Positions 1 to 5,900 of a stretch of 25,900 nucleotides of DNA are shown here, in pieces (the stretch's first letter is position 1; the number at the start of each line of letters is the position of its first letter). A model generated the notes under the pieces. The model saw only the letters and a program-made list of their open reading frames with translations. It made no database searches and was not told where the DNA came from. Both the position numbers and the translations under genes were made by a program. Origin of the DNA: a virus; IMG/VR virus record IMGVR_UViG_3300048014_000435, positions 1 to 25,900 of that record. One strand, given 5' to 3'.

Positions 1-963
1 TCACGTATCCATCCGAGTCCTCGGCATCGGCGCACGAATATGTTTTTCGCCTACTCCATCATCCACGCTGTATCTCGTAGTCACACTTGCCAAGTCACGC
101 AGCATTCCTTCGATACGATAAATGGCGCTTTCATCCGGTACATCTAGATTACTGCACCAACCGATTGTCTCGCCGCTAGCTAAAGCCGGTGGTTTAACTA
201 GATTAAGCGCCGATTCGAATGCCAATGCTGAGCCAAGCCCCTCGGTGGTCTGGATGCTACCTAGTGCTCGGCCGTTAGTTGCGGGCGTCTGGCCGCGGTC
301 AACAGCTTTCTGTACGATTGAACGATTGTTAAACGTTGCCGTCAATCGATCCAGCACAAACTCTCTCACAGGTTCCGTGGCATCATGCGGTGGCGCGGCC
401 ATCGGAAGTTTTCCGGTGGTATTTTGCACATCCAGCGGCTCGCCGGAATCGTCGGATTGATTTCTGTTCTTAATCGACAATGTTGAACTGCCACCCACCA
501 CACGCGCACGCGTCTCTGACTTCCAACCAGCTACATCAATCGATTGGGTGAAACTTCCATTGCCACGGACGGGCTTAATGCGCGGTATCGATCGTTCGCC
601 GTAAGCGCGCACTTGAGCACGTAGGGCGTCTTCACGGTTCAGGGAAACCGACTGCACGCTTAGACCAACCGGCTCGCTAGCTAACTCTAACACCATGTTG
701 GAGCCGATGATGCTTGCATTCCCGTCTTTTGCCGCGAACATTCGTGGACCATAAAATGCCCTGATCCGCTCGCGCGCATACTCGCTGATGCCAGTTCTGC
801 TCTCGTCTTCTCCTAATAACTGCCCTTTCGCTACCCAGTCGACCAAACCGGTTCGCGCACAGTTCTTCGCTGCCTCGTTGAATTGACGACGGTCTGTAAG
901 AACAGGTAACCTAAAGGTGTCATTAATCGTGCAGAACTCATTTCTCACTTCTGGGTCGCTCAC
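1..963 (-). CDS. Unknown protein after the tail chaperone (320 aa)
   Basis: The gene starts with GTG at 963 (GGGAG seven bases upstream) and ends with TGA at the window edge, so it is complete. The product is hydrophilic, basic and without membrane segment or clear repeat. An N-terminal helical part (QFNEAAKNCARTGLVDWVAK) is followed by a long section likely of low order (about 170-210). I do not recognise it. In a siphovirus the tape measure gene is expected in this area, but this protein is far too short and too polar, so the tape measure probably lies further downstream. It could be a second tail assembly protein or an inserted gene. Confidence 0.6.
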   Translation of the reverse strand: MSDPEVRNEFCTINDTFRLPVLTDRRQFNEAAKNCARTGLVDWVAKGQLLGEDESRTGISEYARERIRAFYGPRMFAAKDGNASIIGSNMVLELASEPVGLSVQSVSLNREDALRAQVRAYGERSIPRIKPVRGNGSFTQSIDVAGWKSETRARVVGGSSTLSIKNRNQSDDSGEPLDVQNTTGKLPMAAPPHDATEPVREFVLDRLTATFNNRSIVQKAVDRGQTPATNGRALGSIQTTEGLGSALAFESALNLVKPPALASGETIGWCSNLDVPDESAIYRIEGMLRDLASVTTRYSVDDGVGEKHIRAPMPRTRMDT

Positions 964-1024
964 TAAAACGCTCCCTACTATGATTTTAGGGATTCCGTTA
1001 GCTCATCTCATGTCGGCACGTAGC

Positions 1025-1599
1025 TCAAAACAATCCGTCGAAATGTCGCTGCTCGGCCGCACGTCTGCACTCTAATGCCCATTCGTTTCGAGGCACTGTT
1101 TTCCCGCAGTACTCAAAAAACTCAACGACATCCACCGCGTCTTCAAGAAGTAAGAGCGATGGCAAAACGCTATTTCCCAACAGCGTCAACCGTTGCCATC
1201 GCTGGAAAGTTTTGGGCCAGATTGTCCCGTTGCCAGATCTATAACCTGCGTCGGCCACGCTGCGGACATGTGCTCAACAGATCTAAAACTAAACAGTGTG
1301 TCTAAATCGGCGTCACTGAGCTCGTAATTCCATCCGAGCATGAATGCACCAAGCGAGGCGATCGCCGAAATGGTTCCACAATCATCGACGCTGGCACGAA
1401 TGGCATCAATTAAGTCCTCCATTTCTTGGCCATACGTCAGCACCGATCGTACTCTCGCGACCTTACCATCGCGGAAGCACGGTTGGATCTCGAGCCATGG
1501 CTTTGGAAAATACCAAGTCTGTGCATCGCCAAGAACAACCGGCACCGAATGCTCCAGCTCAAAGCTGGAACGGCGTCGGCTCTTTTCGTCAATCACCAC
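1025..1599 (-). CDS. Frameshifted tail assembly chaperone (GT-like, 191 aa)
   Basis: A -1 slip on CCCAAAA joins the first 130 codons of the 137-codon frame to the overlapping -1 frame (61 codons, ending at 1025), giving 191 residues. The extension begins TFQRWQRLTLLGNSVLPS and has helical segments (LLLLEDAVDVVEFFEYCG, LECRRAAEQR). The downstream ORF has no credible own start: its only in-frame GTG lacks a ribosome binding site. The layout matches the conserved G/GT arrangement of long-tailed phages, where the extended form binds the tape measure and tail tube proteins. Coordinates cover both frames, with the change of frame at 1210. Confidence 0.75.
1155..1216 (-). promoter_or_regulatory. Programmed -1 frameshift signal: slippery site and stem
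   Basis: The heptamer CCCAAAA (1216 down to 1210) is read as C-CCA-AAA in the upstream frame and fits the X-XXY-YYZ rule. Six bases (CTTTCC) separate it from a perfect 11-bp stem whose 5' arm AGCGATGGCAA spans 1203-1193 and whose 3' arm TTGCCATCGCT spans 1165-1155, with a 27-base loop that contains the upstream stop codon. Extra CG pairs can extend the stem with a two-base bulge. Confidence 0.8.
1186..1599 (-). CDS. Tail assembly chaperone, unshifted product (G-like, 137 aa)
   Basis: The frame starts with GTG after a strong AGGAGG six bases upstream. Helical sections such as MEDLIDAIRASVDDCG (about 61-76) and GWNYELSDADLDTLFSFRS (about 90-108) fit tail assembly chaperones, which bind the tape measure protein while the tail grows. 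It lies after the tail tube gene, where G/GT-type chaperones sit. Near its end it carries the slippery heptamer C-CCA-AAA and it stops at 1186-1188, in the loop of a long stem. The unshifted protein would be the abundant form. Confidence 0.72.
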   Translation of the reverse strand: MVIDEKSRRRSSFELEHSVPVVLGDAQTWYFPKPWLEIQPCFRDGKVARVRSVLTYGQEMEDLIDAIRASVDDCGTISAIASLGAFMLGWNYELSDADLDTLFSFRSVEHMSAAWPTQVIDLATGQSGPKLSSDGNG

Positions 1600-1978
1600 A
1601 AGCTTCCTCCTGCATCAAGTGCCCTGCCCGCACACCATTGGACAAATCCAACCATTCATATCTCGGCTGACCTGGTCGCCGCGAGCGTAGCGTTGTGTAT
1701 AGTGTGTCGTCTGCGTCTTTCGTGATGAACAACCAGCCATCGCTCTGTCGGCGGACGTAAGCTCGTTCCCCGACAGAGCGATTCACCCCTAGCAAAGGCT
1801 CAGCAAGAGCGAGTATGGAGTTGATTCGGTCGATTTGCCGCCGGCCATCTTTCATTATCTCAGGGATAAGGAGTGCGTCAGCACGCATTTGCCGAGAGCC
1901 TTCCTTAATTGTAAGCGACTCACACAGATCCATTGGCTTATGATCCGCTAACATTACAACCTCTTCGTTATCAATCAT
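1589..1978 (-). CDS. Unknown protein between tail tube and chaperone (121-129 aa)
   Basis: The protein is hydrophilic, with a helical core around residues 30-70 (MRADALLIPEIMKDGRRQ) and a more beta-like C-terminus ending NGVRAGHLMQEEACGD. No family is recognised. The longest frame starts at ATG 1978 with no ribosome binding site. ATG 1954 (residue 9, MLADHKP) has AGAGG five bases upstream and gives 121 residues. The last codons carry the strong AGGAGG ribosome binding site of the next gene and overlap it by 11 bases. Its place suggests a role in tail assembly, but there is no direct evidence. Confidence 0.55.
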   Translation of the reverse strand: MIDNEEVVMLADHKPMDLCESLTIKEGSRQMRADALLIPEIMKDGRRQIDRINSILALAEPLLGVNRSVGERAYVRRQSDGWLFITKDADDTLYTTLRSRRPGQPRYEWLDLSNGVRAGHLMQEEACGD

Positions 1979-2021
1979 GCGTACTCGCTTACTCTATTCG
2001 GCCTCAATCTCTTTCCGATTG

Positions 2022-2438
2022 CTATGCCCGTGTGAAAGAAAGCGGATTCGTGATACCGTCAGCTGAGTACGCACGGAATGTCGCCGACCCAGTAGCAAGG
2101 TGTCCGAAATGTCCGGTGTCAGTCGTGCTCTCATGCACTGCGTTCGCCATTACCCACAATACATTTCCGCCAACAGCGGCTAGTGCGTCTATCTGTGTTG
2201 CCTGTATCTGCCCTGAAGAACCGGGCACAATACCCATGAGCGATGCGACATCGCCACTACTAATCGTACACCGTGGGCGATTCATATTGTTTGCAATCAC
2301 CACGGGATATCGGTTATTATCTCCCGCAAATTCCACAAGCTCACCACCCTGCGAAAAGACGACGCTAGTAACTCTACTAAGTGATGTCGAACCAAAAGCG
2401 ACACCAGTCCAATTCATCTGCAAATTACTTGCACTCAT
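2022..2438 (-). CDS. Probable tail tube (major tail) protein
   Basis: The start MSASNLQMNWTG at 2438 (GAGG nine bases upstream) is preferred over the longer frame to 2486. The 138-residue protein is beta-rich and has the phrases NWTGVAFGSTSLSRVTSV, FAGDNNRYPVVIANNMNRP, TISSGDVASLMGIVPGS and a C-terminal NPLSFTRA. The overall pattern is that of small tail-tube proteins, which stack as hexameric rings. Position between tail terminator and chaperone genes agrees. The N-terminal extension of the longest frame has no similarity to this pattern. Confidence 0.75.
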   Translation of the reverse strand: MSASNLQMNWTGVAFGSTSLSRVTSVVFSQGGELVEFAGDNNRYPVVIANNMNRPRCTISSGDVASLMGIVPGSSGQIQATQIDALAAVGGNVLWVMANAVHESTTDTGHFGHLATGSATFRAYSADGITNPLSFTRA

Positions 2439-2515
2439 GCCTTTGGTCCTCGACCTTAAACACTTGATAAGATTACACAACGTCACGAATCGTACAGACC
2501 AGCAAACTTAGATGC

Positions 2516-2965
2516 CTATGGCGCTTCGTCCGCGCTATCCCACCCATTCAAGATATACTGGTAGGTGAAGGTGCTAGAAATCTCGCGTTCTGGCGGTATG
2601 GCTTTATGCCAGATCCCGGCGACGAATCGCGTCATCTGCGGGTTTACAAACCCACCGAGAGGTTGTCCATTGAGCGTGTCGCCTGCGATGTTGAAAAGTT
2701 GTTCAGCAAGTTCATCGCGAGTTTGCGGGTCAGGATGTCGAACCACAATACTTATCGTGACTTTGCTAGTCACGATCACACCACCCAGTAATGCCGAATC
2801 CCATGTCGGTGTAAACTCACTCGACTCCGGTTCGATAATTGCTAAGCACTGGCTTGATGATGGAGTAGAAGCTCGATCAGGCGTACCAGTCAGCCAAACA
2901 GTATCAAACGCGTCGGTATCGAGTAATAGACTGCGAATCGCATTTCTTATATCACGATCTCTCAT
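2516..2965 (-). CDS. Probable tail terminator / tail completion protein
   Basis: The 149-residue protein has the mixed alpha/beta pattern of small tail terminators: an N-terminal helix (RDIRNAIRSLLLDTDAF), a central beta region (GGVIVTSKVTISIVVRHPD), a second helix (TRDELAEQLFNIAGDTLNG) and a final strand (SSTFTYQYILNGW). Tail terminators (gpU-like) cap the tail tube at the head end. It precedes the tail tube gene by 77 bases, as expected. Upstream it follows the stop of the giant gene by 18 bases. I know no signature that would make this certain. Confidence 0.65.
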   Translation of the reverse strand: MRDRDIRNAIRSLLLDTDAFDTVWLTGTPDRASTPSSSQCLAIIEPESSEFTPTWDSALLGGVIVTSKVTISIVVRHPDPQTRDELAEQLFNIAGDTLNGQPLGGFVNPQMTRFVAGIWHKAIPPEREISSTFTYQYILNGWDSADEAP

Positions 2966-2983
2966 ATGCCTTACGAAACCTCG

Positions 2984-5900
2984 TCACGAAACTCGCCGTA
3001 GTCCGGGAAACCACCGAGCTGAGTCAACAGATTTTGTTCTAAATGACCAAGAAATAGTACCGGTTAGTGGTTTCCCCATAACGCTCGAGCCGCTAGTCAC
3101 CGTTACAGTGTAGCGTGTTGCTCTGGAAAGCGGAGCCAGGGGTGTGAGAGTTGCTTCCCGAGACGAGGTATTGTAACTGAGTGTTGTAGGAACAACTTGG
3201 CCTATGCTAGTTGTTAGTGTTAGGTTCAGCGTTGTTGAATTCATCGGAAGCGAGAAAGTAACAGTTGCGGGACTTCCAGTTGACACATTGCTCGCACCAG
3301 AGTACGGTGTGACTGTTATGATTATAGGAGATGGTGCAACGTTCGCGGCCCCGACGTAATCCTGATACGCCTGCAAGGCCGGGATTGTGTTGTTCTGTAA
3401 CTGATTCCGGCCTGTTTGATACCAGAACTGGTTTCCGGTGCCACGGCCCGGCTGCTGGCCGTACCACTGAGCCATCGCCCACACTGTTTTCCCGACATCG
3501 TTGAGCAACGCAAATATGTTGAGCAGCGTCATGCCACCCGCTTGCTGGACACCCACGTACGCCATGAAGATGTCGTACATGCCCGGCATGCTAAGGATGT
3601 CTTGCTGTAACCTGAAATACAGACCAGGATCTTTATAACTCACAGAGCCGCCGGTTGGGTTCTGCATGTTACCTTCATACCCGACGACCTGGCAGTTGTA
3701 GCCCGTGGCCGTGTTGTACGCCGCAACGGCCGCATTAAGGTACGAGTAAGTGCCCGCGTACTGCCCGTTGGTCCCCGTGCCCTGAAAGCCTTGCCCGTAT
3801 AGCTGATCGTGCTTGATCAGGTCGCAAACCATCTGTTGTGACCAAGGCTGCGATGTCCCGTATGCCACCGAATACGGGACGCCTGGAGCGAAACTTGCGG
3901 TCGCGGCGGCAAAAATAGGATCGCTCGGAGCCCCCGAGTAAGGAGCCACTCCAATCGCGTCTATCTGGATCGGCCCCGATAGTCCGAGCAGACCATACAC
4001 AGCCTGGTTCGTGGCCAAGTTGAATTGCGTACCGGCCGAACCGTATCCACTTGATATGAACTGACTGCTGACGAACCTTACGATTTCGCCCCCACGACCA
4101 ACGGCCGCGAAAGCGTTGTATACGATCTCATGACACTGTGCGGCCCGGACCAAGGCACCCTCGTAGTTATTGACCTTAGATCCGTTGGTCATCAGGGCGC
4201 CAAGAGATGCACTCCAGGGCGATTGCCAAGCTTCGGAGTTCCACTCTTCGTTCGAGTATTCCACGTAGACCTTGCGGCCAGGTGGCAAATATTCGAGCAC
4301 CAGATTCGCATACTCCAGTACCAGCGTGTCACTAGCACAGTGCGGAATCGTCAGCCAGAAGTCGGCACCCGGCATCGCCCCCGCGACCGCACAAGCCACT
4401 TCCATCGGGGTTGTCGAAAGGTCGGGAACCTGTACCGATACTGTATAGTTGGTGGTCGAAACCGTACCGTTGATTGAGGGAACGCCACCCGGAACGCCGG
4501 TATTGTTTGTCACGCTCGAACTGTAAATGCCGAGCGCGAATGTTGTAGCGCCCGTCACCCAAACGATGTAGCCACTGAGGTTTCCGAGCGAAAGTGATAC
4601 TGTCCCGGCGCTTCCGTTCGGAACCGTGACGGTAAACGCATACTGGCCGCTTCCAAGCGAAAGCGAGATCGCTTGCCCTGTCTTCAAACCGTGAGGTATC
4701 GACGTGACAAACTCGGCGCCGTACCAGTTAACTGGATCTGTTCCTGCTGACGCGGCAAGATAGTTCAGGGTCGCGGGCGTGAACTGATAAAGTTGCGGAG
4801 AACCCGTCGGCGCTGCCGTTGTTCCAGGGTAATTTGCCGCCGTATAAACGTAAGGCGATGTCGTGAGATTGTAATTTCGGATCGCCGTGATACTGATCGA
4901 TCGTGAAAAATTCGTGATCGCGTTCGTCACACTGGAGCCGTCGGACCAGCCAAGATAGCTGGGCATCTGCCGATCCGCAGGATCGACGACGTTAGTGTTA
5001 CCTGAATAACCACACGTAGAATCCATCGCACGCACGCACGCTGATGCGGTGCCGACCGAAGACGTCAGGTAATTCACCATCTGCTGATCGGGAGCCGTCG
5101 CGATGCGGGCAAACGAGGTCGCGTACGGCGAGAAGATCCAAGCATTTTGCGTTGTGTTCGTGACCGTCGCGCCGATGGAATAATTGGCGTTCGACAAGAT
5201 CACGCCAAGATGGGCCGACCAGCTCGACGGATTGGCGGACGTGTACGTCACCCGGTACGTATTGGAGATCCCGACCAAAACTCCGTTCGTCAAGGTGCCG
5301 GGGCTGCTCGCCACGAGCGTACAGTTCAAGAGACCAGACGCACCGTAAATGGTGTACTGGTTCGGTGCCGAAGGGTTGGTGTCGTCCCACACGGAGGTCC
5401 AGAGACCGGTACTGTAACCAGTACCACCATTCGTGATCGTAAGGCTCGTCACGGCACCGCCGCTGACCGTGGCCGTCGCGGTCGCGCCTTGTCCGCCCGG
5501 CCCCCAGATCGATACTGTCGGAGCCGACGTATATCCCGAGCCGCCATTCGTGATCGTAAGGCCCGTGACAGCACCCCCGCCGACCGTAACAGTGACGGTT
5601 GCCGCCGCGCCCGTCCCACCGCCCCCCGAAAACGTGGCGATCGGCGCCGCCGGTTGCGGCGTTTCCTTGTTGTCAATAGCATTGCTGTTTTCGGGGGTAT
5701 AGAACAAACCATAGCAGCCATTCGGCGAACTCGTGGTGTTTCCGTTCAGATACGTGATCGGCGTGTCGCCGGGCTGGTTGGACGTCAAGGCTCCAAACCA
5801 TGGCGTTTGAACCTTGTGAATCCAGTTCGCCGATATCGAATAACAACCGCTGTAAGTCGCGATCGGGTCCGTCAGGTTCGCCCCGAGCTGCATCGGGGTC

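Noticed and set aside
1025-1258. Separate 77-codon gene after the chaperone
   Set aside because: Its GTG start has no ribosome binding site and lies inside the chaperone frame; the frameshift signal explains this frame better as a C-terminal extension.
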